From positions 46,245,494 to 46,309,493 of the forward strand of contig OW203763.1 of NCBI GenBank assembly GCA_934045905.1: a stretch of DNA of 64,000 bases, given 5' to 3'. Position numbers and translations under genes: made by a program. The notes below the pieces were generated by a model that did no database searches, was not told the origin of the DNA, and was given only the letters and a program-made list of their open reading frames with translations. Source of the stretch: Leuctra nigra (Eukaryota; Arthropoda; Insecta; Plecoptera; Leuctridae). Positions within the stretch are counted from its first letter, which is position 1; each line of letters starts with the position of its first letter. This document shows, one piece after another, positions 31,552 to 46,500 of the stretch.

Positions 31552-34500
31552 TAGGAAGGGCAGTCAGTGTAAGAGAACATCATTTAAATAATTAATAGTT
31601 ATGTAGTATCTACAAAAAAAATCCTTAAAAGTTTAAGAATTTGATGTTTATTGAATTTGACAATGGAATTTTGCTTGGAATCGTAATCGGGAAAAAATGT
31701 TTCTCTGATGCTTTATATTTCTTTGTTTTAACTCTTGTGAATGACTTCTTGAATAATTGTCTTTGCTGTAAGTAATTGAGGCGGTGTTGAAATGGTGTAA
31801 CGTGGAATGAATTTTCTCAAAAACGAACCGTCTGCATTGATGGAGTATAAATATGAAATTCTACTCACCCCTTTTGGTATTTCATATCCAGACAATACCA
31901 TGTCTTTTTGTGTAATTCGCGAAATCTCAGTTCCATTCGGATAGAGGCGAAACGTTTCTTTCACAACTGCTTTCAGATATGGTAAAGCATTGAGCATTTC
32001 ATTTGTTACCGTTGCTTCAGTATTCAGAACAGACTTGACTTCTTGATAAGCCTTTTCTTGCTTCTCGGGATTTGTGGCCAAGCAATATAAGTTGCAGAGA
32101 ACACTGGGCACCGTCTGGGAATTATTTTAGACACACCTATATTAAAGCTCATAAAAATATTTAAAAATTATATTCTCCTTATATTAAAAGTTTTACTAGG
32201 TTTTTAATGATCGGTTCTACGATAGTCCCACACGAGAGGTGAACAACTAAAAAAAATCAGTGTACCTACACTTAAAAAAAACATAAAAAATAATAAATTA
32301 AAAAAACACATACAAATTAAAAATCACGCAACAAATTCAATAGTTTAAAAAATCAAAAAAAAAATCAAAATATTATATTAAAATCAAAAAAATCTCGCTA
32401 CAAAATCAAATCAAATAGTTTATAAATCAAAAAATCAAAAATATCAAAAGATTATATCAAAATCAAAAAAAATCTCGCTACAAAAGAGTCAGGTAAAATG
32501 TAAAATCAAAAAATCATTTAAAAATTACAAAAAACAAAAAATACCAAAAAGTCAATAACAAAATCAAAAAATCATTTGCAAAAATCAAAAATTCATAAAA
32601 TCCATAAATAATACAAAAAAAACAAAAACTTCTTCATCTTTTTGTCGCATGCGCATAGTTTTCTTTTTAATTCGTATATTTTTATTTTTTATATTTCCTT
32701 TTAATGTTAATTTTCAGTGCGAAAAATTTAAGCAAACAAATTGGCCCTCCTTTTAGAATCCTTTTAGGTGTGGAGGTGCTTGGCAGTTTAGTGCGGTAAT
32801 TATCAAAAGATCAAAATTGATCACAATCTCTTACCGTTGATAAGCCGTCAGAAAACAGTGAAAATGTGATGATTGAACAGTCTTTACGACTCAGTTCCTT
32901 CTTGGATAATAGGAAAGCCAAGAAACTGAATTTGCCATTTTCAATTTCCTCTTGTGTAGTTTGTTCAATTTGTTTTATTGTGTTGTTAAAAAATTCGTCT
33001 GTCAAACTGAAAAATTACCAGAGAAACAACTAAAAATAAAGATGGAATTTGAAACGGATCTATTTTGTTAAACAATTAAAAGATGTTATATAATTTTGTT
33101 TAAATTGGTCAACTGAACTGTTGAACATGTCAGTTTACAAAGCAAAACACACTTCAAAGTGCATCACTATCCATTGAAGTCTAAATATGTCTAAATTCTG
33201 TACATTAGAGGTAGAAAGGCGGAAGTAATTTCAATGATTCTTGACAGCTTAGTAATTACCTATTTCTTCATCCAATGGTGCCACGTGTCATATCATTTTG
33301 TTAGAGAATTACTTCAATGTAACTGTATTTGTTGACATTAGTCAAATGCCAATTGCTAGAGCTGGATTACATTACAAATAGGTATGTGAAACGCAAAATC
33401 GAGAAAAATTTACCTCCCCCTTCTACCTCTGAGTTATACAGAATTATAGTCTAGTGTGCATGAAAAATTTTGTGAAATAAAAACTTCAATTTATAGTTTT
33501 AAAGATACATCTGACATTTCTCTGTAGCGTTATAATAATCAAAAAATATCATTTATTTCTATAACCCACCTGTACACAATATCTTCTGCTTTCATCATTT
33601 GTTTCCACTTCGGTGTTGGAATGTACCGGTATATGGGCAGACCAAATTTTAATAAAGAAGACAATAAAAATATAGTCTTGTTGGCATCAATAATTTGTTG
33701 GCATTTCTCTTCAGTCGGTGTTCCACCAAAACAGCCAAGTCTGGTTTCAAAGCATATCATTCCTGAAGCTGACCAATGGAACGTTACTTAGAAGCAATAA
33801 GATAACTCGATAAGCATTCTAAATAAAAAAAATATATTTAGAATGCGACCCCGTTTGATGTGTCACACAACCACAACCATTTCATTTAAAAAGTCTAAAA
33901 TAGGTATTGTCAATATTTCTTTCAGTATAAATTACCAATATCTAATGAATGTTTCCTAGTTTGTTGTTAGCTTATAATAGAGTCCATATTACAATTAGTT
34001 TAATCTTCAGATTAGTTAAGCTCCACTTCGGGAAATGTGGTGTATCACCATTATACACTGCGGCATAGCTTAAAAAACTGCAGTCAAGGTAGCCTGAGGT
34101 TAAATTAAACTGAGGAAATAAGCTCCGGAATTAAATTGCAGTAATGGTAATACACCGAGTTTTCTGAAGTGGAGCTTAAGCTAACTACAGCTTTAAAACT
34201 AATGGTAATAGATAATTATCCCCCTTAGAATTAAGAAAATTAATATAAATTAATTAAACTAGGGAATGATTTCCCTTAGAAAATGTTTGTCTACTTACAT
34301 TCCAGGGCCCATTTGGCGATTTGATCTCTGAGGTTCGGTACTTCATCGTTGTCGTCACGAATCTGTTCCAAATGATTGCTGAAATCTTGCGCCACTTGTT
34401 GAACTAGTGGCAAGTAATGGGACACTTCTTTCGGTCGCAGCATCATTTGTCTGACTGCACTGCGCAATCTGTACCACTCACTGCCATTCCTGAGAGTAGA

Positions 34501-37500
34501 TCACAATAAGACATTCAATTACTAGGAAAACGCTCTGTATGACGCGTTGATGAGCGGAGCGTTTTTTTGTTGAAATTTTGTCTTCCCACTAAATAATTTT
34601 AAAAAATCAGATAGTAACGACCCATTACAGCCTAAAAGACTAAATAATGCCACACACTGGAGTACTTTATGACCTCTGGTACGACCTCAAAGTGTTAAAT
34701 ACTATTATTTTAAAATTATCGTATTTAACACTTTGAGGTCGCACCAGAGGTCGTAATGAACTCCAGTTTGCGACATTATTTAGTCTATAACGCTGTATTG
34801 GGTCGTTACTATCTAATTTTTTTAAATTATTAAGTGGGAAGACAAAATTTCAAAAAAAACGCTCTGACGAGCCGTGCGATTCCCGTTCGCTTCCGTTTGC
34901 CTCTTAAAACTTTCACATAATACGCGTTTTGCGTTTCGCGTATTTTTCTTTTTTTATAACGCCTAGAAGAGGCCGTCGAAAACAGAATGTTGATATACAT
35001 TTATTATTATTGTTAGTAACAATGTGGGTTTTATTAGATATTGTTATATGGAATTATATGCACTGGTAAGCAATTATTAACATTATAGTCTTATTTTATA
35101 GTTATTTGATAGTTTATTTTATAGTTTACGTATAGTGACGTCATTTTCGCCACGCGCGGTACGGAAAATACCTCCTGACAATCGACATGGGGCGGTTTAA
35201 AAATAAAACGCGTGCGTCAAAATTTTCGGTGGTTTTGATGGGTCATTAAAAAAACGCGAAACGCGCTTTATGTAAAACGGCCTTTAAGGTAGAACCACCA
35301 TAACCTCAATGTTTCCGATTTACTACTTGAAATTTAATGACTTATTGATAATCATGCAAAATTCATTCCCTGAAAAAATTAAACAATTCGCGTGTCCAGT
35401 TTCTGAGATAAATTGATTTGTTTCGATCTTATGGCGGAAAAAGAAAATCGTGTCATTTTTAGGCTATAATGAAGATCTATTTTTTTATGTCGATAGATTT
35501 CAACGAATTTTTTTATTATGGTAGACATATGAACATACTATCAGGAAAAAAATTTAAAACAATACCAGCGTAAGCTTTTTTCCTATGATGACATAAAATA
35601 GAAAACTCATTGTTGCACTAGAGTTGCAAACTAGGACATGAAATGAGTCTGTTATACTTAATATAGTTGAAATGTAGAAAAAACGTTTTTTGAACTTGTA
35701 ATTTCACGAAAAAATATTTTTGTGTATATCGATCGATTGCCGCAAATTTCAATAAACGTTCTGGAAAAATTGAATTTGATAGGTACCTACTTCTCCATCA
35801 ATCTCTGTGAACAGATATTTAAAACACTTAAAATAGTAATAAGTCTGTAAATTCTTGACCGATTGGACTGGAAATTTGTAAAATATGATATGTTACATGT
35901 GCTAGTGGAAACGTTTAACATAACTGTGAAACACGATCCATGGAAGAACAGACGCATGTGTCTGAATATCGCCTCTTTTGTAATGTATTCTTCGTGCAAA
36001 ATAAAGACATAATTATTATTAATAATAATTATTATTATATTCAAAAAAATATATAATATATAATACCTGTGTAGCTGTTATGAATTGCAATATAATCCAC
36101 TCAATCAACAAGAATATTGTTTTTCATTGAAACTCAGAATAGCCATCTATACACTTTTGACTTTAGTACGTAAAGAAAACAATCCAGAAAGCAGTAGAAT
36201 CTCCCGTTACCATCAATTCTGACAATTTCAAACATGGAAAAATCTCAATAAGTCGATAAGGTTTCTAATGATTGAGCTGACATCTTGAAAATAAGAGAAC
36301 ATGGTAGTCTTAATGTCCTTGCAAAATTTGAACTTAATCGGAACATTTCGATTTTCGACCAATCAGAAGATACTTTAATTTTTGAACCAATCGGGGGGCA
36401 GCTCTCAAAAACTATACACGACTAAGTTAGAATGATATTAGTATGTGTGCAAAATTTCAGCTCGATCGGAAGAAAATTGTGGCCTGTGGCTTTAGAGATA
36501 GGACTAAATTATTTGCCTATTTGTTTCAAGAAATAATCAAAAACCACTTGCAACTTTTATTTATGTCGATCTTAAGTTTTTTTCTGTAGGTAGGAACTCC
36601 GACTCTGCTATTCTTTGATCATAATTTCGCAGCTTTTGCACTCTTTCTTGAAAGCAAGTTCAATGGATGCATAATATAATATTGCATGCATAATATTTTC
36701 TATTGACAGTGACGGTCTAAAATGCAATCTAATGTATTCCAATGTATTTGAAATGCAATACCTACATTTTAAAGAAATAATAAAGTACGAAAACGCTCAG
36801 CGTAACTAAGGAGCAAGCACCGACGTGCAACACGTAACGTTTTATTTTATTTTATTGATTAACGAAATCACAAAAAAATGTATATAAATTTTTCGCTTAG
36901 ATGCCCAAGTTTGTAAGATACAAAACAATACAAAAGAGCATAATAATAATGTTGTGACTGATAGAAAAAAGTGTATGACGTATCCTATGATATGTTTTGA
37001 TGTTGAGTGACTGACACATTGCCGAGGCCTGGAGACATGTCCTTGGCCTGCCTGTAGATCTGCGTGGTTACTTGTAGTGGAGACACGTGGGGCATGACAT
37101 CCTCATGTGCATACACAGTCTATGTTCTAATTAAATGAAACACATGGATCACTCGCTCCCGACCCAGATCCTGCCGCACCAGTGGTCCATAGCGCAGATG
37201 TAGCTCCTCTAGGACCTTGTGGTACTTGCCAACCTTGTACTTGCCTGCAGCAGATGCAACATGCATGTTCTAATTAAATGAAACACATGGATCACTCGCT
37301 CCCGACCCAGATCCTGCCGCACCAGTGGTCCATAGCGCAGATGTAGCTCCTCTAGGACCTTGTGGTACTTGCCAACCTTGTACTTGCCTGCAGCAGATGC
37401 AACATGCATGTTCTAATTAAATGAAACACATGGATCACTCGCTCCCGACCCAGATCCTGCCGCACCAGTGGTCCATAGCGCAGATGTAGCTCCTCTAGGA

Positions 37501-40500
37501 CCTTGTGGTACTTGCCAACCTTGTACTTGCCTGCAGCAGATGCAACATGCATGTTCTAATTAAATGAAACACGTGGATCACTCGCTCCCGACCCAGATCC
37601 TGCCGCACCAGTGGTCCATAGCGCAGATGTAGCTCCTCTAGGACCTTGTGGTACTTGCCAACCTTGTACTTGCCTGCAGCAGATGCAACATGCATGTTCT
37701 AATTAAATGAAACACATGGATCACTCGCTCCCGACCCAGATCCTGCCGCACCAGTGGTCCATAGCGCAGATGTAGCTCCTCTAGGACCTTGTGGTACTTG
37801 CCAACCTTGTACTTGCCTGCAGCAGATGCAACATGCATGTTCTAATTAAATGAAACACATGGATCACTCGCTCCCGACCCAGATCCTGCCGCACCAGTGG
37901 TCCATAGCGCAGATGTAGCTCCTCTAGGACCTTGTGGTACTTGCCAACCTTGTACTTGCCTGCAGCAGATGCAACATGCATGTTCTAATTAAATGAAACA
38001 CATGGATCACGCGCTCCCGACCCAGATCCTGCCGCACCAGTGGTCCATAGCGCAGATGTAGCTCCTCTAGGACCTTGTGGTACTTGCCAACCTTGTACTT
38101 GCCTGCAGCAGATGCAACATGCATGTTCTAATTAAATGAAACACATGGATCACTCGCTCCCGACCCAGATCCTGCCGCACCAGTGGTCCATAGCGCAGAT
38201 GTAGCTCCTCTAGGACCTTGTGGTACTTGCCAACCTTGTACTTGCCTGCAGCAGATGCAACATGCATGTTCTAATTAAATGAAACACGTGGATCACTCGC
38301 TCCCGACCCAGATCCTGCCGCACCAGTGGTCCATAGCGCAGATGTAGCTCCTCTAGGACCTTGTGGTACTTGCCAACCTTGTACTTGCCTGCAGCAGATG
38401 CAACATGCATGTTCTAATTAAATGAAACACATGGATCACTCGCTCCCGACCCAGATCCTGCCGCACCAGTGGTCCATAGCGCAGATGTAGCTCCTCTAGG
38501 ACCTTGTGGTACTTGCTAACCTTGTACTTGCCTGCAGCAGATGCAACATGCATGTTCTAATTAAATGAAACACATGGATCACTCGCTCCCGACCCAGATC
38601 CTGCCGCACCAGTGGTCCATAGCGCAGATGTAGCTCCTCTAGGACCTTGTGGTACTTGCCAACCTTGTACTTGCCTGCAGCAGATGCAACATGCATGTTC
38701 TAATTAAATGAAACACATGGATCACTCGCTCCCGACCCAGATCCTGCCGCACCAGTGGTCCATAGCGCAGATGTAGCTCCTCTAGGACCTTGTGGTACTT
38801 GCCAACCTTGTACTTGCCTGCAGCAGATGCAACATGCATGTTCTAATTAAATGAAACACATGGATCACTCGCTCCCGACCCAGATCCTGCCGCACCAGTG
38901 GTCCATAGCGCAGATGTAGCTCCTCTAGGACCTTGTGGTACTTGCCAACCTTGTACTTGCCTGCAGCAGATGCAACATGCATGTTCTAATTAAATGAAAC
39001 ACATGGATCACTCGCTCCCGACCCAGATCCTGCCGCACCAGTGGTCCATAGCGCAGATGTAGCTCCTCTAGGACCTTGTGGTACTTGCCAACCTTGTACT
39101 TGCCTGCAGCAGATGCAACATGCATGTTCTAATTAAATGAAACACATGGATCACGCGCTCCCGACCCAGATCCTGCCGCACCAGTGGTCCATAGCGCAGA
39201 TGTAGCTCCTCTAGGACCTTGTGGTACTTGCCAACCTTGTACTTGCCTGCAGCAGATGCAACATGCATGTTCTAATTAAATGAAACACATGGATCACTCG
39301 CTCCCGACCCAGATCCTGCCGCACCAGTGGTCCATAGCGCAGATGTAGCTCCTCTAGGACCTTGTGGTACTTGCCAACCTTGTACTTGCCTGCAGCAGAT
39401 GCAACATGCATGTTCTAATTAAATGAAACACATGGATCACTCGCTCCCGACCCAGATCCTGCCGCACCAGTGGTCCATAGCGCAGATGTAGCTCCTCTAG
39501 GACCTTGTGGTACTTGCCAACCTTGTACTTGCCTGCAGCAGATGCAACATGCATGTTCTAATTAAATGAAACACATGGATCACTCGCTCCCGACCCAGAT
39601 CCTGCCGCACCAGTGGTCCATAGCGCAGATGTAGCTCCTCTAGGACCTTGTGGTACTTGCCAACCTTGTACTTGCCTGCAGCAGATGCAACATGCATGTT
39701 CTAATTAAATGAAACACATGGATCACTCGCTCCCGACCCAGATCCTGCCGCACCAGTGGTCCATAGCGCAGATGTAGCTCCTCTAGGACCTTGTGGTACT
39801 TGCCAACCTTGTACTTGCCTGCAGCAGATGCAACATGCATGTTCTAATTAAATGAAACACATGGATCACTCGCTCCCGACCCAGATCCTGCCGCACCAGT
39901 GGTCCATAGCGCAGATGTAGCTCCTCTAGGACCTTGTGGTACTTGCCAACCTTGTACTTGCCTGCAGCAGATGCAACATGCATGTTCTAATTAAATGAAA
40001 CACATGGATCACTCGCTCCCGACCCAGATCCTGCCGCACCAGTGGTCCATAGCGCAGATGTAGCTCCTCTAGGACCTTGTGGTACTTGCCAACCTTGTAC
40101 TTGCCTGCAGCAGATGCAACATGCATGTTCTAATTAAATGAAACACATGGATCACTCGCTCCCGACCCAGATCCTGCCGCACCAGTGGTCCATAGCGCAG
40201 ATGTAGCTCCTCTAGGACCTTGTGGTACTTGCAAACCTTGTACTAGCCTGCAGCAGATGCAACATGCATGTTCTAATTAAATGAAACACATGGATCACGC
40301 GCTCCCGACCCAGATCCTGCCGCACCAGTGGTCCATAGCGCAGATGTAGCTCCTCTAGGACCTTGTGGTACTTGCCAACCTTGTACTTGCCTGCAGCAGA
40401 TGCAACATGCATGTTCTAATTAAATGAAACACATGGATCACTCGCTCCCGACCCAGATCCTGCCGCACCAGTGGTCCATAGCGCAGATGTAGCTCCTCTA

Positions 40501-43500
40501 GGACCTTGTGGTACTTGCCAACCTTGTACTTGCCTGCAGCAGATGCAACATGCATGTTCTAATTAAATGAAACACATGGATCACTCGCTCCCGACCCAGA
40601 TCCTGCCGCACCAGTGGTCCATAGCGCAGATGTAGCTCCTCTAGGACCTTGTGGTACTTGCCAACCTTGTACTTGCCTGCAGCAGATGCAACATGCATGT
40701 TCTAATTAAATGAAACACATGGATCACTCGCTCCCGACCCAGATCCTGCCGCACCAGTGGTCCATAGCGCAGATGTAGCTCCTCTAGGACCTTGTGGTAC
40801 TTGCCAACCTTGTACTTGCCTGCAGCAGATGCAACATGCATGTTCTAATTAAATGAAACACATGGATCACGCGCTCCCGACCCAGATCCTGCCGCACCAG
40901 TGGTCCATAGCGCAGATGTAGCTCCTCTAGGACCTTGTGGTACTTGCCAACCTTGTACTTGCCTGCAGCAGATGCAACATGCATGTTCTAATTAAATGAA
41001 ACACATGGATCACTCGCTCCCGACCCAGATCCTGCCGCACCAGTGGTCCATAGCGCAGATGTAGCTCCTCTAGGACCTTGTGGTACTTGCCAACCTTGTA
41101 CTTGCCTGCAGCAGATGCAACATGCATGTTCTAATTAAATGAAACACATGGATCACTCGCTCCCGACCCAGATCCTGCCGCACCAGTGGTCCATAGCGCA
41201 GATGTAGCTCCTCTAGGACCTTGTGGTACTTGCCAACCTTGTACTTGCCTGCAGCAGATGCAACATGCATGTTCTAATTAAATGAAACACATGGATCACT
41301 CGCTCCCGACCCAGATCCTGCCGCACCAGTGGTCCATAGCGCAGATGTAGCTCCTCTAGGACCTTGTGGTACTTGCCAACCTTGTACTTGCCTGCAGCAG
41401 ATGCAACATGCATGTTCTAATTAAATGAAACACATGGATCACTCGCTCCCGACCCAGATCCTGCCGCACCAGTGGTCCATAGCGCAGATGTAGCTCCTCT
41501 AGGACCTTGTGGTACTTGCCAACCTTGTACTTGCCTGCAGCAGATGCAACATGCATGTTCTAATTAAATGAAACACATGGATCACTCGCTCCCGACCCAG
41601 ATCCTGCCGCACCAGTGGTCCATAGCGCAGATGTAGCTCCTCTAGGACCTTGTGGTACTTGCCAACCTTGTACTTGCCTGCAGCAGATGCAACATGCATG
41701 TTCTAATTAAATGAAACACATGGATCACGCGCTCCCGACCCAGATCCTGCCGCACCAGTGGTCCATAGCGCAGATGTAGCTCCTCTAGGACCTTGTGGTA
41801 CTTGCCAACCTTGTACTTGCCTGCAGCAGATGCAACATGCATGTTCTAATTAAATGAAACACATGGATCACTCGCTCCCGACCCAGATCCTGCCGCACCA
41901 GTGGTCCATAGCGCAGATGTAGCTCCTCTAGGACCTTGTGGTACTTGCCAACCTTGTACTTGCCTGCAGCAGATGCAACATGCATGTTCTAATTAAATGA
42001 AACACATGGATCACGCGCTCCCGACCCAGATCCTGCCGCACCAGTGGTCCATAGCGCAGATGTAGCTCCTCTAGGACCTTGTGGTACTTGCCAACCTTGT
42101 ACTTGCCTGCAGCAGATGCAACATGCATGTTCTAATTAAATGAAACACATGGATCACTCGCTCCCGACCCAGATCCTGCCGCACCAGTGGTCCATAGCGC
42201 AGATGTAGCTCCTCTAGGACCTTGTGGTACTTGCCAACCTTGTACTTGCCTGCAGCAGATGCAACATGCATGTTCTAATTAAATGAAACACATGGATCAC
42301 TCGCTCCCGACCCAGATCCTGCCGCACCAGTGGTCCATAGCGCAGATGTAGCTCCTCTAGGACCTTGTGGTACTTGCCAACCTTGTACTTGCCTGCAGCA
42401 GATGCAACATGCATGTTCTAATTAAATGAAACACATGGATCACTCGCTCCCGACCCAGATCCTGCCGCACCAGTGGTCCATAGCGCAGATGTAGCTCCTC
42501 TAGGACCTTGTGGTACTTGCCAACCTTGTACTTGCCTGCAGCAGATGCAACATGCATGTTCTAATTAAATGAAACACATGGATCACTCGCTCCCGACCCA
42601 GATCCTGCCGCACCAGTGGTCCATAGCGCAGATGTAGCTCCTCTAGGACCTTGTGGTACTTGCCAACCTTGTACTTGCCTGCAGCAGATGCAACATGCAT
42701 GTTCTAATTAAATGAAACACATGGATCACTCGCTCCCGACCCAGATCCTGCCGCACCAGTGGTCCATAGCGCAGATGTAGCTCCTCTAGGACCTTGTGGT
42801 ACTTGCCAACCTTGTACTTGCCTGCAGCAGATGCAACATGCATGTTCTAATTAAATGAAACACATGGATCACTCGCTCCCGACCCAGATCCTGCCGCACC
42901 AGTGGTCCATAGCGCAGATGTAGCTCCTCTAGGACCTTGTGGTACTTGCCAACCTTGTACTTGCCTGCAGCAGATGCAACATGCATGTTCTAATTAAATG
43001 AAACACATGGATCACGCGCTCCCGACCCAGATCCTGCCGCACCAGTGGTCCATAGCGCAGATGTAGCTCCTCTAGGACCTTGTGGTACTTGCCAACCTTG
43101 TACTTGCCTGCAGCAGATGCAACATGCATGTTCTAATTAAATGAAACACATGGATCACTCGCTCCCGACCCAGATCCTGCCGCACCAGTGGTCCATAGCG
43201 CAGATGTAGCTCCTCTAGGACCTTGTGGTACTTGCCAACCTTGTACTTGCCTGCAGCAGATGCAACATGCATGTTCTAATTAAATGAAACACATGGATCA
43301 CTCGCTCCCGACCCAGATCCTGCCGCACCAGTGGTCCATAGCGCAGATGTAGCTCCTCTAGGACCTTGTGGTACTTGCCAACCTTGTACTTGCCTGCAGC
43401 AGATGCAACATGCATGTTCTAATTAAATGAAACACATGGATCACTCGCTCCCGACCCAGATCCTGCCGCACCAGTGGTCCATAGCGCAGATGTAGCTCCT

Positions 43501-46500
43501 CTAGGACCTTGTGGTACTTGCCAACCTTGTACTTGCCTGCAGCAGATGCAACATGCATGTTCTAATTAAATGAAACACATGGATCACTCGCTCCCGACCC
43601 AGATCCTGCCGCACCAGTGGTCCATAGCGCAGATGTAGCTCCTCTAGGACCTTGTGGTACTTGCCAACCTTGTACTTGCCTGCAGCAGATGCAACATGCA
43701 TGTTCTAATTAAATGAAACACATGGATCACTCGCTCCCGACCCAGATCCTGCCGCACCAGTGGTCCATAGCGCAGATGTAGCTCCTCTAGGACCTTGTGG
43801 TACTTGCCAACCTTGTACTTGCCTGCAGCAGATGCAACATGCATGTTCTAATTAAATGAAACACATGGATCACTCGCTCCCGACCCAGATCCTGCCGCAC
43901 CAGTGGTCCATAGCGCAGATGTAGCTCCTCTAGGACCTTGTGGTACTTGCCAACCTTGTACTTGCCTGCAGCAGATGCAACATGCATGTTCTAATTAAAT
44001 GAAACACATGGATCACTCGCTCCCGACCCAGATCCTGCCGCACCAGTGGTCCATAGCGCAGATGTAGCTCCTCTAGGACCTTGTGGTACTTGCCAACCTT
44101 GTACTTGCCTGCAGCAGATGCAACATGCATGTTCTAATTAAATGAAACACATGGATCACTCGCTCCCGACCCAGATCCTGCCGCACCAGTGGTCCATAGC
44201 GCAGATGTAGCTCCTCTAGGACCTTGTGGTACTTGCCAACCTTGTACTTGCCTGCAGCAGATGCAACATGCATGTTCTAATTAAATTAAACACATGGATC
44301 ACGCGCTCCCGACCCAGATCCTGCCGCACCAGTGGTCCATAGCGCAGATGTAGCTCCTCTAGGACCTTGTGGTACTTGCCAACCTTGTACTTGCCTGCAG
44401 CAGATGCAACATGCATGTTCTAATTAAATGAAACACATGGATCACTCGCTCCCGACCCAGATCCTGCCGCACCAGTGGTCCATAGCGCAGATGTAGCTCC
44501 TCTAGGACCTTGTGGTACTTGCCAACCTTGTACTTGCCTGCAGCAGATGCAACATGCATGTTCTAATTAAATGAAACACATGGATCACTCGCTCCCGACC
44601 CAGATCCTGCCGCACCAGTGGTCCATAGCGCAGATGTAGCTCCTCTAGGACCTTGTGGTACTTGCCAACCTTGTACTTGCCTGCAGCAGATGCAACATGC
44701 ATGTTCTAATTAAATGAAACACATGGATCACGCGCTCCCGACCCAGATCCTGCCGCACCAGTGGTCCATAGCGCAGATGTAGCTCCTCTAGGACCTTGTG
44801 GTACTTGCCAACCTTGTACTTGCCTGCAGCAGATGCAACATGCATGTTCTAAATTAATTGCACATTTTTCGACGCAAGTGCCCAGAGTCTACTGCATTCC
44901 GTCCATAAGATTATTACATTAGCTCACGGTCTTGTGGTGTTGAGGACTGACATCCGTAACTTCTGCGAAGCTGATAAAGCTGGCTTATAGTAGGGGAAGT
45001 AGGGGCATAACGGGGACAGGGGCACAACGGGGACATCGCGATATCTTATGCAGCAAGTGCTGCCATCTGTCGGCGTTGTTGAAAAAGTGTTTATCCTGCC
45101 TCATTGCTTAGTAGGCAAAATTAAGCCATCACATCACCTACATGTATTTATTATTTAATTGAGGTAATTGTTTTTTGATCGTTTTTCGTGTATACTGTGT
45201 GATAGGAATAAATTGATGTATGAAATAAATAAAATAAATAAATAAATCCTGGATTAATTGTGATATCTTTGAGTTTTAAGAGCTTTGCTGAAAATCACAT
45301 TCCTGCAAAAAGTTTGACAGATGCCATTTGTGTCACAAAGCGGATTGGCGGGGATTTTTATTGCTCAGACTTGCTTGTAATTATGTATTATATTATGTAG
45401 TATGATATTAAAATAATTTTTGTTGCAAATATTATTTTATAAAGTCTTAAACATGAAAAGTAGAAGTATTGGTCCTGGGGGCAAAACGGTTGGGGCATAA
45501 TGGATAATGGGATAATCGGTATGTAATGATGATCATAACCACGAACGACGAGACATGATATAAGACGATGATATATGATATATATGATGTAATATGATGA
45601 TAAGACGATCATATATGATGATGTCAGGAAGTTAGGTAATCCTATTATCAAAATGCTGTTATTCCTATACCCCGTTATGCCCCGGGTATGGGGCATAACG
45701 GGGTAAATTAACTTTTTCAGAATTTTTAAATTTTCAAGAAAATTTGCACATTAAAAATATTGAAAAAATGTATAAGTAATAAACACTAATTGAAGTACAA
45801 TTTGAGATTTTTTTGGAGTTTTTATATAGTGAACTTTTAGGTGTACACCCTTTCAAAGCTTAACGTCCCCGTTATGCCCCTACTTCCCCCTACATCGCAC
45901 CTCCAGAAGCAAACCGTCATAAGAAATGTTCGATAGTTTTGAGTAAAAGCGAAAACAAGTAAATAGAATGTATTTTCAGTGCTTATTGGTCGATTTTCAT
46001 GTAATTTTCTTGTATACCTAATATAGAATTTATATTTATTCATCTGATTCTAAGCTCAAATTTTGATTTTGTAACCCAGAAAAATGTTTTAGAAGTAAAT
46101 CTATTTTATAATGCGTGGAAAATGGAAAATAATAGTTTTTATTCTAATCATATACCACTACAAATTGTTGAAATATTTTTGTCTACTGCACGTCAATCCA
46201 AGAGAGATGGATTTGAATATTATGACAGTTTAGGGTTTTGGCTGAAATCAATGTAAATGTGAATTTATTAAACATATAGTGCTTCATTTTTTAGATATGG
46301 CAGGATTGAACTTTATTTTACGTAGTTCAACCTCATTTCATGATAGAAAAAACAGACATAAACCAAAGGCAGTACATAAACAGTATACGTTTGAGATAGT
46401 GGAGTGAAAATAGCACAGACCAAATTTGAAGCTTATGGCACTCTATGAATTAGTAAATGCATCAGCATGCACTTCATAACATACCGAAACAACCTAAAAC

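Noticed and set aside
35787..36044. 85-residue minus-strand ORF in P450 intron 2
   Set aside because: Low-complexity AT-rich translation with no domain or splice context.
37122..44843. Regularly spaced repeats resembling a CRISPR array, and fifty-plus 66-residue ORFs
   Set aside because: The whole 143-bp unit is repeated without variable spacers, and the frame is the 5' part of P450 exon 2 running into intron. It is a tandem duplication in a eukaryotic gene, not a CRISPR array or gene family.
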